Of a DNA stretch of 64,000 nt, positions 35,601-47,899 are shown piece after piece; position 1 is the first letter of the stretch, and each line of letters begins with the position of its first letter. A model generated the notes under the pieces. It was given only the letters and a program-made list of their open reading frames with translations, was not told the DNA's origin and searched no databases. The DNA lies in NCBI GenBank assembly GCA_025738555.1, contig JAOVFP010000007.1:496001-560000 (forward strand), given 5' to 3'. The position numbers and the translations under genes are program-made. This DNA is from Cyathus striatus (lineage: Eukaryota; Basidiomycota; Agaricomycetes; Agaricales; Nidulariaceae).

Positions 35601-36239
35601 TGTCATGACCGTGCCCCTAGCCTGACTTGGCAGTGGAGTACGAGGGGGTGACTACAGAGAAGTGAAGGGTGAGTAAGAGATGAAAGTGGAGAACAAGAAC
35701 TCAGGGGGTAGGACTTTGGCTTCAGCTTATGTGCTGCACCCCTGGGATTCCTGGTCCTGGATTTCGGAGTAAGGGCAAGCCCTTCGGAGAAGACTGGAGA
35801 CGAGAAGATGAGAGGTGTAACTCAAGTCAGACAAAAGGGTGAGGACATAGTTCAATATGAAACTAAAGACTAAGTACAAATTGAGTACTACTTAAATACT
35901 AGAGACTTGGAGCAAGTAGAGGCCGCTGGCCAAGGCCAGCAGAGAAGTATGGTCAGGGTAGGCATACATAGAATGAAGACTATAACTAATTAAACATAAT
36001 AAAATGTGTCAGAGAAGTGAGCGTGTATGGCGGTGTAAAGTAAAACTGATAGTGGCACACTTAAGAATGATAAGTGACTCACTATGAGATGTATACTACA
36101 ATACTGAGGGGATAGCTCAGTAGAATGGAAGAAATGAAACGAGAGTAATCTATGTACAGTAATCAAAGTCCGGAGTAAACAAAGGAAAAGGCAGAGTAAG
36201 AGTATAGGGGTCCGGAGGTAGGCGATACGGGATATGACA
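35601..36239. mobile_element. Solo LTR, 639 bp
   Basis: It starts TGTCATGACC and ends ATATGACA, so TGTCAT and ATGACA form the terminal inverted repeat. The flanking 5 bases are TATGA on both sides (35596-35600 and 36240-36244). No internal retrotransposon sequence adjoins it. The base composition and CpG content differ from the AT-rich neighbours. Recombination between two LTRs of a former element is the usual origin. Confidence 0.8.
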
Positions 36240-36701
36240 TATGACTGTTATACATTTTGGCTGAGACATGTTTTTAAGGAGAACTTATATGGAAACACAA
36301 TCTTACCATTCCCCTGATTGTGGATTGGAAACAGCCCCTAGCTGTTTATGAGAACCACAGGTACAAATGGGGTGTTGTACTATTTCTATGCTTATGCCTT
36401 GTAATTCACACTGCTTCTTTTATTTCATTATTATATGAATCTGACCCATGCCTAGCAGCCTATCTACTTCTATATTTCTACTTTCCAGATTACTGCACCC
36501 TTTCAACCAACTGTTCAGTAACACATCACATGATGCTGTGAACATGAACAGATATACATTTCATAATGCATCACAGTGCTTCATGAACAGAGATACAAGG
36601 AAATTTGAGAACAGCTGAAATTTTTTTAAAAAATCATTGTGATTTGCGATAATTTTAGCTAAAAATAGTACTACTACTACTGTGTAACTACTGAGTATCA
36701 T

Positions 36702-39276
36702 TTAGTGTTCTTCATAAGTCATTGAAGAATATAATGTATTTTTCTTTTTATTCCTTTGACCATGTCCTACTTTACCAACAACCTCTTCCAATGTGCATTC
36801 TGCATTGGCAGAAAGCTCCAGTCCACCCTCAGCACTCACCCTGTATTCTGATTTCAAATCAAAATTTGAAGTAAGATCCTGTCCCTGCATATTAAACTTG
36901 AAATAACCGAGAACTGCTTCACTGCTTCAAGTGGTACTGCAGAATCTGAGGTTAAACTATCTACTGTAGCAAGCTCCCCCTGGTTTAAAGTAAAACCATC
37001 ATCAGTATCAGCAACTGTAACATCTTGTGTGGTGAGATTGAGATCTTCGAATGAATGAATTTGCTTGAGCTCATCATTAAATTTGTGATCATCAAGATAG
37101 AGGTTATGCAAAATATCCCAAGCTTCCATGCTCGTGAGGCTTTCCCAAGAAAGATTCAATTCGCCAATGTGGCACAGCTTCCAGGCCTGAGGTAGTGGTT
37201 CAGCATCAATTATACTTTTTATAACACCAAGTAAAATGAGTACATACATTCTGAATTGTTTCTGGCTTGTTCAAAGTCTCGAAGATGTTTACAAGCCAAC
37301 CTACAGTTCTATTGTGCAATGTCTTCAGTTGAGTATTAATTGTAATGTTATCAGGCTGAACTCCATCTTTTAGTTGGGAGAGAACTTCTTCAGCCAGATT
37401 GCGATAAGCTAATTGTCTAAGCAAGTGTTTAAATGCATAATTGATGCCAACATCACAAGGCTGGAATAGCCCAGTCAAGCCTGCTGGAACAAAGAGGATA
37501 ATGATGAAAGGATGGTGTATATGCATCCAATCTCAAAATTCTTTGGATTGATGAACTGACCAGCAGTCTATCCACCAGATAGCAGCCTGATTCGGCTGTA
37601 GCCCGAATCTTCTTCTTACATCCACAAAGTATGGACCTAATATAGTGTTGACATAGTTTTTCATAGTTTCTTGTGTAGACCAATATGTATCGGTCTTCGA
37701 CATCTCAAATAAGAAATTGAGATGCTTTGCATCCTCCATTCAATTCGCATTTTGTGATGGTAATGATTGTGTTGTTGACCCCTGATAGATGGCCTGGAAT
37801 GGAAGAAGAGTCCCATCTGCTGATATATTAATGAAAGCAGTAAAAGCCCTCTTGTCATCAGCTCCAACAGTGGAAACTTGACTAGAGCCAGTTTCCGCAT
37901 ATGTCATGCCAGATCCAGGTGAAAGAATGACTTGTGTTTGATCACCATTAACAATCAGCACAGGAGTGGTAATGTCATACTCTTTTATAACATGTGCCAT
38001 GCACAGAAAAGCTTTTCATAGGATCTTGTCTGCATTCGCAGGAATCTTTCTCCCAGCATGAGTAGCCCTACATAAAGACCAGCCTAAAGCATGGTGAAGA
38101 AACTTGAGGACAAAGCTTTCTGAACAAGTGAATAGGGAGCCATAGCTGGAGGGAGTTTTAAAGATTTTGGGTTCAAAATATTCAAGCTGGCCAATCATAA
38201 TGCCATGGATTGTTGAAAGAGTGAGAGGGACATATGCCTGTCAGAGACCTTGGAGGTATGTAAGAATCATCTTCGTAGTTTCAGGATAATCCATCTAAAG
38301 GTAACTATAATTTAGAACTATAGGTTGAAATGAAAGGTAGAAATTTATACCAATATTCCAACTCTAGTGGTTAGTCCACCTGGCTTGTTTCCTGCAGCTA
38401 CATGCTTTAGAGTATTTTCACTCCAGCAAGTGCACTCTCCAGATCTATCTATCTATTGACCAACTGTTTGCAATGTAAGTTTTTGGAAAAGGGTAATATT
38501 CAACTTCTGTAGTTCCTTTACGATCTCTGAGGGACTCATTCTAGGTCCAACTGTCATAGCAATGCCTGAAATCAGCAGCCATAGTGGTGGTGTCATCCAG
38601 TTTACCAGTTTAGACTCCTTGTATGCATTTTCAAGCTTTCTTGGTCGCCCTGTGTTCTTGTTTTCACTATGAACATCTTCTTTGAAAATACACCGAGGAT
38701 GAGATATTTCTGCTATACTCTTTGATTGAGTATTAGCCTGATATTGCAGTATGGTCTTCTTCTGGTGGATTGTGAGTATATTGCTTATAAAGTGCATATA
38801 GAACTTATGCACAATATTTTGCCTGAAGTATCACATATACCTGCTCTGATATCTTCTGCCACTCTATGATCTTGTAAGTCCTGCTGATGTTCAGCTGCAC
38901 ATTTTAGCTTGTTATCTGCCAATCGCTGAACTTGAGTTCTTGCCTTTGCAATCCTCCTCTCAATTCCTACTGACCACTCCTCTTGCACTCATTTTCAATC
39001 TGCTTTAATGCGCTCTTCCCCAGGATTTTCAATGAAGTATGCTCTAATATCATAGGATGGCCTGTATGCAGTGCTCTCATCCTCCTGCTTGTGCTTTCCC
39101 AGGAATGAAATTGATGGGAGCATTGATGTGGATGACTGGTCAATAACTTGTTGCATCACTGGAGATGCCGGTGATATTAAGGAAGCTGGAAGGGAATTGG
39201 AATGTGATGATGAGGTACTGCAATCTGAACAAGGCAACCCTGATGAAGAACAAGATTTTAGCGATGGCAGTATCAT
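36702..39276 (-). pseudogene. DDE-1 type transposase (pogo/Tigger-like), decayed
   Basis: Reading from 39276 down: a Ser-rich N-terminus and a helical basic region (RRIAKARTQVQRLADNK), then a helix-turn-helix part with GRPRKLENA near 38640. The DDE core follows: VLIVNGDQTQVILSPG, GADDKRAFTAFINISADG, IWWIDCWSVHQSKEF, and FVPAGLTGLFQPCDVG with PCD. An acidic tail includes VPLEAVKQ. Six in-frame TGA stops interrupt it (38995-38997, 38989-38991, 38241-38243, 38016-38018, 37740-37742, 37533-37535), and one TAG near 38455 replaces an expected tryptophan. Several intron-like gaps exist. The protein would cut and join the element's ends; this copy is dead. No terminal repeats of the element were identified. 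Confidence 0.8.
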
Positions 39277-39467
39277 AGCTGGAGGTGTGTGAGATCAGAT
39301 TACAATGGAGGATCCATGTGCAGCAGGTGATGTTGTATGCTCACACACATCACTGTAGGAAGATCGCTGATTTATATTATTAGTTGATTGTTAGATCATA
39401 AAGATATTAAAATGAAATAACTTACAGTATCAATGTCTCACTGAGCAACACATATAAACATATGTAT

Positions 39468-40712
39468 TCATTCCACAATCACCTCTGACTCTTGGATAAC
39501 ATCCACCAATCCATGAAATATAGATGCACATATTGCATTAAGTGCAAAGACACCGCATGAAACTTTGTCATTAACCTGCTGAGCAATTGGAAGGTCAGAG
39601 CAAGAGAATATCACTTTGGTATGTGTTTCTGTCCACCACTTGAGCACATCATATAGATCCAGGTTTAAATTGCCCATTGAATCTCCATAGTGAATAACTT
39701 TTTGAGTGCAACTCACACCAATTGCTACCCAATGTTTTCTGCTTATATTTGCAACACCCCACACCCATTCACACAATCCATGAGCAAATTCTTCCCCAAG
39801 CCTCCAATGGTAGCTGCTGCTACCTTCACAGCCATAGTTACCAGAGTTTTGATCCCTATAGAAATTCTGAAGAAAGGTAAAGAAGTGGTCTTCAACTACT
39901 TCATGGGATACCTCAAGCCGAGCACAAATGAGATCAAGCTGGAGAAGTTCACTGTTTTGAGTGATGTGCATACTGGAGAACCAATCATGCAAAAGATAAG
40001 TTATTAATGTCTCCATTGTTCTGCCACATATAAAACCACTGAGATTACCACTGCAGGGGATAATGGCAAGTAACTGCAGTGCAGAACTACACAATGCCTG
40101 TTTCACAGATGATTTCACTGTCCTCTGGTACCATACAAGGAACAGTTCAGCAGCAGTCCACTTTCTCTTTAATACCCACAAATCCGAAACCTCCAGCCAG
40201 TAAGAGACAACCCAGGCTGGATACACTTGACTAGATACTTCTTTTTCCAGGTTATGGGCACACTGGATCGCAAAGTTGATATTTGTATCACTTGCCCATC
40301 TTGATATCTTTGCAATAATGTTTTGTGAAGGTATTTGTGTGATCTTCAATGCTTCAATGTCCACTGTGCTATCTGTACTTGGACAGGGGTCTGCATCAAT
40401 GTAATGTTCGAGTTTTTCACTTGAGTAGGATGTGCTCGAGATCTGGTTCGGAAGTGAGAGGTCAAAAAGCTCTCGGACTGTTGGTACTGAACTTGGTAAT
40501 AGATGACAATGAAGGTGCAAAGGAATTGGCATAATTGTGTTCATATTCCTATTGTATAGATATCTGTTAGTAAAAAAGGTGTGGTAAAGAGGTGTAAAAT
40601 TGATTAGATTTACCTTTACAAAGAAATGCAAGGAGATATGGATGTCTGACTGCTCTATGTGTTCTAAGAAGAAATAGACAAGTAAATAATGGAGCAAAAC
40701 TAGAGATTGCAA
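39468..40712 (-). CDS. Ulp1-like (C48) cysteine protease of transposon origin
   Basis: A 414-residue open frame; the likely start is Met 56 (near 40547), since the residues before it look like translated intron. The C-terminal 90 residues carry the Ulp1 catalytic set: His in KHWVAIGVSC (about 327), Asp in IHYGDSMG (about 344), Gln in LPIAQQV, and Cys in SCGVFALNA (about 386). The N-terminal 250 residues are not recognised. It lies just upstream of, and in the same orientation as, the DDE transposase, a pairing seen in many fungal and plant DNA transposons, where the protease may process SUMO-like conjugates or the transposase. Unlike the transposase it has no premature stop. Confidence 0.75.
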   Translation of the reverse strand: MQSLVLLHYLLVYFFLEHIEQSDIHISLHFFVKVNLINFTPLYHTFFTNRYLYNRNMNTIMPIPLHLHCHLLPSSVPTVRELFDLSLPNQISSTSYSSEKLEHYIDADPCPSTDSTVDIEALKITQIPSQNIIAKISRWASDTNINFAIQCAHNLEKEVSSQVYPAWVVSYWLEVSDLWVLKRKWTAAELFLVWYQRTVKSSVKQALCSSALQLLAIIPCSGNLSGFICGRTMETLITYLLHDWFSSMHITQNSELLQLDLICARLEVSHEVVEDHFFTFLQNFYRDQNSGNYGCEGSSSYHWRLGEEFAHGLCEWVWGVANISRKHWVAIGVSCTQKVIHYGDSMGNLNLDLYDVLKWWTETHTKVIFSCSDLPIAQQVNDKVSCGVFALNAICASIFHGLVDVIQESEVIVE

Positions 40713-40749
40713 TGAAACAAGAGAGTTTGAGCTTCGTGACTAGGTCCAA

Positions 40750-41180
40750 ATGTGGTTAAGAGATGGAGAGTGTGTTGAGTTGAGTGACTTGGCAGAAATA
40801 GTGTCCAGAGTGTGTAAAAGACTAAGAATTTGAGTAGAGCCAGCATAGAACTTGATTGAGTAGCAACAGAGAAAGTAAAGCAGTTTATATATGACCTAGT
40901 AAAAGCAATTTAACCTAAAAACAAGTAAATTACTATAGGACAGTGGTAAATGACAGTCTAGGATTAATGAATGGAACAGAACAAATATCATAGCTTGAAA
41001 CACGATGAATAAATGGAAAATAAGCATGGGAGGGTCCAATTTGAAGAATGACAGTTGACTCAGTGTCAAACTTCAGGGTATATTGTTGGGATGGTGCTCA
41101 TTAAGAACCATTTTGAGGAAAGAATGAAAACAGCTAGTGGGAGGAGCAGGGATTCAGTGGAATGATTGAAAGTGAGAGTG
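40750..41180. other. Gene-free stretch before the inverted array
   Basis: No credible gene; probably 5' flank of the protease gene. The sequence immediately before 41181 shows no duplication of the sequence after 60156. Confidence 0.4.
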
Positions 41181-41943
41181 GTGTCAGCCAATTTTTTCAC
41201 CAATTGCCCTGAAAATATGAGTGCCAGTGATCCTAAAAACAGGGCAAATTTGAGTGCCATGCATATAAGGTGTATTGGTTAATATTAAGTAGTGTGTATT
41301 AGTAAATATTAGGTAGTGATCATTAGCACTCATCTGTGTATTGTTAGTAATTACTAGGGTATAACACTAGTATAATATGGAGGTGCTCAAATGTGATCAT
41401 TTGGAGAACATTAGGGAGTGATCATTAGTGCTCATTTGTGTATTGTTAGTAATTACTAGGGTATAATATTAGTATAATATGGAGGCACTCAAATGTGATC
41501 ATTTGGAGAACATTAGGGAGTGATCATTAGCACTCATTTGTGTATTGTTAGTGATTACTAGGAGAGCTCTTTATGCTCCCCCCCCCCTTACACGTGAATT
41601 TCACATGAAATTCACATGAATTGGTGAAGTTCATGTGAAGTTCATGTGAAATTTAGGTGAACTTTTTTGCATTATTTTTGCCAAATTTCAGTGAGAACAC
41701 TGCTAATAATTTCACCTGAATTTCACCTGAATTTCACATGAACTTCACCAATTCATGTGAATTCAGGTGAATAATTCACTTGATCTTCACATGAAATTTT
41801 TCACCAAATTTTCATGTCACTTGGTGAAGTTCATGTAAATTTCACCAGAAATTCACATGGAGCTAATACAATAGTAATGAGCTTCAATTGTATTTCATGG
41901 TGTTGCTTACTAGTAATAAAAATAAATGTACATAGTAAATAAT

Positions 41944-42032
41944 GACTCCAGTCAGAATTGAACCAACAGTCTCTGAGTGATGACTAATAACTTTTCCCAC
42001 AGTTCAGTAATTAACCACTACACCATAAGAAC
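41944..42032 (-). other. tRNA-derived relic, valine-tRNA-like D arm
   Basis: On the minus strand a box A-like GGTGTAGTGGTTAATTAC is followed by box B-like GGTTCAATTCTGAC. The T arm pairs (with wobble) but the acceptor stem does not. Probably a SINE head or decayed tRNA. Confidence 0.45.
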
Positions 42033-42319
42033 TTGTATAGAAAAGTTATTTCCCACACTATATACCCCCATCAACCCTCCGCTTTCTAATACTTTGTCAC
42101 ATGATTGACATATCACATGACCAAAACACGTCGCACCATTGTTGATTCTTGCTTCTTGCCACATCACTATCATTCACTCCCTTCTCCCCTCCCTCTCCCC
42201 CCTCCCTCTCCCCCCTCTCTCCTTCCTCCCTTCCACTCTTCTATCCTTCCACCCTCATTCCTCCCCTATTTTACTCCTTCCCTCCTCCTCTTTCTCTATC
42301 AAGAACCAATACAGTAACA

Positions 42320-42670
42320 ACAAGAGCGCGGGAAAGCGGGAGGCGCACAGCGAGCGCGAGGGGCGGGATGGCGGGGCGGGAGGGGCGGGATAGCAAGCGT
42401 GTTAGAGTGCACAACGAGCACAGGGAGCGGAATAGCGAGCGGGGGGGCGGGATAGTGAGCGGAAGGGCAGGATAACGAGCGGGATGGGGCGCACAGCGAG
42501 CGGAAGGGCGGGGATAGCAAGTAGGAAGGGGTGCGCAGCGAGTGGAGGGGCGGGGATAGCGAGTAGGATGAGGCGCGCATTGAGCAGAGGGGCGGGATAG
42601 CGAGCGAGATGAGGTGCACAGTGAGTGGAGGAGTGGGAGGCATGGGAAAGCAGGGGATGGGACATCGAGT
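42320..42670. repeat. GC-rich GCGGGATAGCGAGCG repeat
   Basis: Imperfect repeats of GGGCGGGATAGCGAGCGGGA and relatives give a sharply GC-rich island in an AT-rich neighbourhood, inside the foldback element. Open frames on both strands here are repeat artefacts. Confidence 0.8.
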
Positions 42671-44074
42671 GCAAGGGCAGGAAGTTGGGGGATATTATGT
42701 AATATTATTGTTGCTTTGTAATATGTAAATTAGTCACATGATCAATAAATAAATTCATTTTCTCCATATTTTTGAATGAATTTCACTCAATTTTTCATGT
42801 GAATTTCACTATATTTTCACTTTAATTTCACCTAAAATACATGAAAGTTCATGAACCTATGCTTTTTAGAAAATATTTAAAATCACATGAAGTTCATGTA
42901 ATTTCATGTGAATTTCATGAGAAATATACTCTAAATTGGTGATATTCATGTGAAGTTCATGTGAATTTCTGCCTTTCATGTGAAATTCATGTGAATTCAT
43001 GGTGAAGGGGGGGGAGTGTAAAGTACTGTACTAGGATGTAATATTAGTATAATATAGGTACACTCAAATGTGCTCATTTTATGAATATTAAGGAGTGATC
43101 ATTGGCACTCATTTGTGTATTGTTAGTGGTTACTAGGATATAATATTATTAGTATAATATGAGGGCACTCAAATTTGCTCATTTGATGAATATTAGGAAG
43201 TGATCATTAACACTCATTTATATACTACTAGTATTTATTAGGGCACAATATTAGTATATTAGGGAGTGATCATTGGCACTCATTTGTATATTGTTAGTAA
43301 TTATTAGGGCATAATATTAGTATAATATGGAGGCACTCAAAGGTGATCATTTGATGAATATTAGGAAATGATCATTGGCACTCATTTATTTACTGCTAGT
43401 GATTATTAGGGCACAATATTATTATAATATGGGGGCACTCAAAGGTGCTCATTTGATGAATATTAGGGAATGATCATTGGCACTCATTTGTGTATTGTTA
43501 GTGACTACTGGGATATAATATTAGTATAATATAGGTACACTCAAATGTGCTCATTTGATGAATATTAGGGAGTGATCATTGGCATTCATTTGTGTATTGT
43601 TAGTGATTACTAGGATATAATATTATTAGTATAATATATACACTCAAATGTGCTCATTTTTGTATTGTTAGTGATTTCTAGAATAAAATATTAGTATAAT
43701 ATGGGGGCACTCTAGAGAAAGATCATTGGCACTAATTTGTGTATTGTTAGTGATAACTAGGGTATAATATAAGTATAATATTGAGGCACTCAAATATGCT
43801 CATTTGATGAATATTAAGCAGTTATGATTGGCACTCATTTACTAAGGTATATTATCAGCATATATAGGGGCATTAAGTGATGGTTTAGGGAATATTAGGG
43901 AGTGATCATTAGCACTCATTTATTTATTGTTAGGCACTCATTTATATATTGTTGGTACTGATTACTATTAGTGCTCATTTAATTTAGATGTACTCAAAAG
44001 TAATCATAACAACACTAAGACATTTTACATTGCTATATACCTAGTGTTATATACATGTATTTGAATATAGTAAG

Positions 44075-47000
44075 CTAGTTGTTATTCTCATCCTTCTCTT
44101 CAAATATTTCCATGAAATTATTCATATATTCCTCATCATTCTCCTTATCCATATCATCTTCATCTTCATCTTCATCTTGCTCATCCATAAAATCTTCTTC
44201 ACCTAAATCTTGCCAATCAGACTTGTCTGAAGGGTTGGTAATAATAGGTTGAATATATCTCACAATCCAATCAGGAGTGTATTTCTGTTTTTGGAAAGCA
44301 GGTATCCACCAATCTGCACAATGTTGTGCTAGTCTCTGACATATTGATGCCTGTTTCAGAGCATATGCTTTTACTCCTTGTTTAATATCATTCCCAATGC
44401 CACTGCCATAGTCTCTTATCTCAGTCAAGCCAGTCCACCACTCAGCCTTCCATTCTAAGTATTGAGTAATTCTTCTCATCTCTTCTTTAAGAATGAGCAC
44501 TTCCTCTGCCCATCTATCTCTTCTGGCATGACATTTTGCCCATTCAACTCTGAGACTTTCATCTAATTCATTATCATTGTTCTCAGTATTTGAAGATGCA
44601 CATGGTACTAGCCATATCCATGACATTTCAAATTGTCCATTACTTGTTGGGTCATCTGGATCTTTTCCAGGCCCACTTATATCCTCTTTTTTAAGTTCAT
44701 GCAAATTTGACTGCCATTCACCATTTGGGTCAAGTTTCAATAAAGCAATATGTGCCATTCTATACTGACTTGCACAAAGGTCAATTTTATTTTGAAATCC
44801 CTCATATTGTAATCTCATTCGTGTATTTGGTCCATTTCCTGTACCAGATGTATTTAGCTGCTTGAATATCCATAATGTTGAGATTACACGACGTAGATGC
44901 CATATCTCTGACAATGCATCTTCAGCTTGTGCCTTACATAACTTTAGTTCTGAATTTGCTACCTTCTTTATTTCAGGTAATTTCTGCAAATTCACAGGAA
45001 TTCTGGAGGGAAGATTTATAGGGAGCAATTCAGCTTTAACAGCATTTTCATATTCAGTTGCCACTTCTGGCATATAGATCAGCTGAACTTCTTGCCATTT
45101 TTGAATTCGTGTGGCTAGAGAAATCCATTTATCCTGAAGATCAGCTTGTTTCTTAGATGTTGGATTCTTTTTCATTTTAGAAACTTCAAGCTTAAGTATT
45201 TGTCTAAGTATATTAGTCAGTAATATGTATTAAGTCAGACTTTTGACTTACTGTTGCTCTTCAAGCTCAAATGCAAGAAGAACAAATTTTGTCAAAGTTA
45301 TTTTGTGTTTTGGAGGAATCCCCTTCTCAGCTTCTGCTGCCTCTTCATTAGTTAGAGAAAGTCTTACATCTTGCAGTCTTGTAGCTATTAGATGAAATAT
45401 TATTAGATATTGTTATATTTATTATTTATATTTAAACTTACTACACTCTATCTCATGATATGGATTTAGTTCAACATGATTTTCATTCCATGCTTTAATT
45501 TGACATGCCCATTTATCTGTCATGACCGTTGAGAATGTTGCATTAAATTTCTCAAAAATTTCATTGTGCTTTTGACTCATTGAGATAGCTTCATTGAACT
45601 GCCTAAGAAAAAAGCGGACTATAAAGTTTTAATCAGTAAGATAATAATAAAAAACAAATCAAGAATACTAACAAAAGCCAAAGATCTTTTGAGCATTCCA
45701 GTCAATCCAATGATCATTTAGTACCTCATGACGGGAAGCTGAACCCATTTCACATGTGCTAGGACGAAGATGGTTACTGCTAGACCATGTTGTTTCAACC
45801 TCCTCACCACATGTATGGCCAGCTCCTGGAAAATATGCTAAAGCAAAGCTACTGCGGCATGTACTTCCATGTCCATTTATATGCCAAGATGGAACTCCAA
45901 TGTCAATCTTTATATCTGGAGAAATTTTCATAGACTCAGGATACTCTTCTATTCTCTTTCTCAAATTTTTAGACCACTGACATCCAATGTCATAAGTAAT
46001 CATAATCCATGGAAGAACAACACTTGCAAGTGTTGAAAGTAAGATATAGTCAATATTACAGTATCTGTTAAATGATGTAGTTATAGTCATATGAGTAACA
46101 AAGCTTACTTACCATTCACCTTTTTGCAAATCACCTGCACCATTTCAGCGAATTAAACTATGTCTTGAACAGATTACAAGTGCCGTTCCAGTGACTGAGT
46201 GACCTGAAGCTGAACATATTCCAGCCTGAAGAATTGCATCATGTTCAGAATCACATGTATTAATCTTGTATATATGAATAAGTATTATGATCAGAAAAGT
46301 GATTTAAGTACAACAAACCTCTGGATTTTCCTTGTGAGTTGTAAGATGTGATTGATAGCTCTGTTCTTCAACATAAGGCCCCCATCCTGGCATAAGCTCT
46401 ATATCTTGAATGCCATGATCTTTACAGCTCAACTTAAAGTTTGCATCAATAGCCAGATACATTATATAAAGGAATCTATAATTAATATTACATCAGCAAT
46501 TTAGATGCATTCATAATGAAATTAGACATACTTCAATGATAAATTTGTATTTTCCCAATTGTCAGGAAGGTTTTTATTGGGATGTGGACATGCAGGGCAT
46601 TCAACTGTCAAGTCTCCATTTTTTGTACCCATAATTCCTTCAGTGAACTGACCTCTACCACCACATTTACACATAAAGAGAACTCGCCACATTCTTACAA
46701 CATGTCGAAATTCATTGTAACGATTCTGCATTTTGTGACATGTTAATATATGTGTTTTATCTTGTAATCTTATTTTAATACTTACTATTTCTTTCTCCAG
46801 TTTGCATTTGTCTGTTTTCCGGCATAGGGTATGATACCAGTCATATAAAGTTGTTTTCCCTTGCAAAGTGAGTTCATGAAAAGTTTCAAGACATTCAAAT
46901 GTAAAAACTGTTTGAGGATGAATAAAACTTGCTGGAAACCACTGTGTATGCAATAATTGAATGTAGAGAGGAATTGTTTGTTTTCTGCAATCACAAAAAG

Positions 47001-47898
47001 CAACTGAGACTGTGTGAATTCCAGTAATATCAACCACCACTAAGTTAGAAATGATGTTAGCTGCACTTGAACAAGCAGCCCCCCCTCAAACAGTCCTTTT
47101 CAAAATATGAATCATTCCATTTCTAAATAATGAGTATATTAAGCAAATTGTAAAAGAGAACTAAAAAATATAGGTGTTATCCTACCTCTATTTGATGAAG
47201 GGGCAAATGAGCATGTTTCTGAACTATGCAGTTCTTGCAGCATAGTAAACCACCATTCAAACAATTTTTACATTTATAAAAAGCCTTTTCTTTCTTACAT
47301 GAATAGCATTTATCTTCATCTGTATAATCTCCTTTGCCATCATGGCGGAGAAGCTCATCTAGAAATTCATTTTGGTATTGAACCCAGTCTCTCAGTTTTG
47401 CCTGTATAACTTTCAGATTGTATATAATTTAATATTCAATGCACTTACTGAAGACTTTTGATCTCATTCACAGGATTTGGTTTTTTGATTACTAACATTT
47501 ACATCTGAGATCAATTCTTCATTGTTGTATGATTCAAATACTTGATGCTCCCTTTCAGTATCATTTGTAACCTTCTCTTTATCATTATCCTCCTTTGTAT
47601 CCTTTTTAACCACATTTGTTTTTATGTGTGAATTGTCACTGTGATGCCTCTGAGATTCCTTTTGTATTATGGTCTTGCCTTCAATACCTGTCATTTTGTG
47701 TGATGTAATTCGTGATGAACGATTCTGAGTTGTTGGCTGGTCCAATTTTATTCCACCACTCCCACTAGCTGCAGGTGCTCAGGGTCGTGACACATGTCGA
47801 AATTGAACAGTGGTTTTAACAATTGATGAGCATCATGGATGTTTCTGGACAGCAATTGGGGCTTCAGCTGTAGGGGAGACATCGTGTTTTGAAGGCAT
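44075..47898 (-). pseudogene. KDZ transposase with CxC2 cluster, nonsense-mutated
   Basis: The gene starts near 47898. Exons 47898-47449 and 47401-47186 carry the N-terminal region and a cysteine cluster (CYSCKKEKAFYKCKNC...CCKNC). The next exons hold VVVDITGIHTVSVAFCDC and WFPASF...FTFECLETFHELTLQGK, then LAIDANFKL (about 46450). The catalytic core YDIGCQWSKNL, GVPSWHINGHGSTC, GEEVETTWS and GSASRHEVLNDH spans 45668-46090. The last exon 45175-44075 gives a long coiled C-terminus with NISGTGNGPNTRM-like spacing (here NTSGTGNGPNTRM), ending in TAG. In-frame TGA stops lie at 47833-47835, 47779-47781, 47464-47466 and 46145-46147, and a G-run near 47085 shifts frame. Introns are short GT-AG. It would move the 19-kb element; this copy is dead. 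Confidence 0.9.
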
Positions 47899-47899
47899 T

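Larger units (their letters stand above)
41563..43028. mobile_element. Foldback element inserted in the left arm (1,466 bp)
   Basis: TACTAGG is duplicated at 41556-41562 and 43029-43035, splitting a tandem unit that is continuous elsewhere in the arm. The ends are inverted (CTTTATGCTCCCC... and its counterpart CTTTACACTCCCC) followed on both sides by several hundred bases of TTCACATGAA-type repeats in opposite orientation. The interior has a CT-rich tract, a GC-rich repeat and a tRNA-like relic, but no transposase. A 7- or 8-bp duplication would suit a hAT-like origin; that is tentative. Confidence 0.75.
41181..43970. repeat. Left inverted arm, tandem units of about 130-140 bp
   Basis: The unit contains TGATCATTGGCACTCATTTG, TGTATTGTTAGTGATTACTAGG, ATAATATTAGTATAAT and a GGCACTCAAATGTGCTCATTTGATGAATATTAGG-type segment in order. 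About nine imperfect units are present. A foldback element interrupts it at 41563-43028. The arm is mirrored at 58810-60156. Confidence 0.85.

Noticed and set aside
41944..42032. Functional tRNA-Val gene
   Set aside because: The acceptor stem does not pair and the anticodon region is over-long.
42299..42674. Pro/Ser/Ala-rich open frames on the minus strand
   Set aside because: They come from the GC-rich repeat in the foldback element.
14792..47835. TGA could be a reassigned sense (arginine) codon
   Set aside because: The seven-exon gene at 51861-53531 ends naturally at TGA, the LTR pair shows the same CpG transitions outside coding sequence, and frameshifts accompany the stops. Mutation explains the data more simply.
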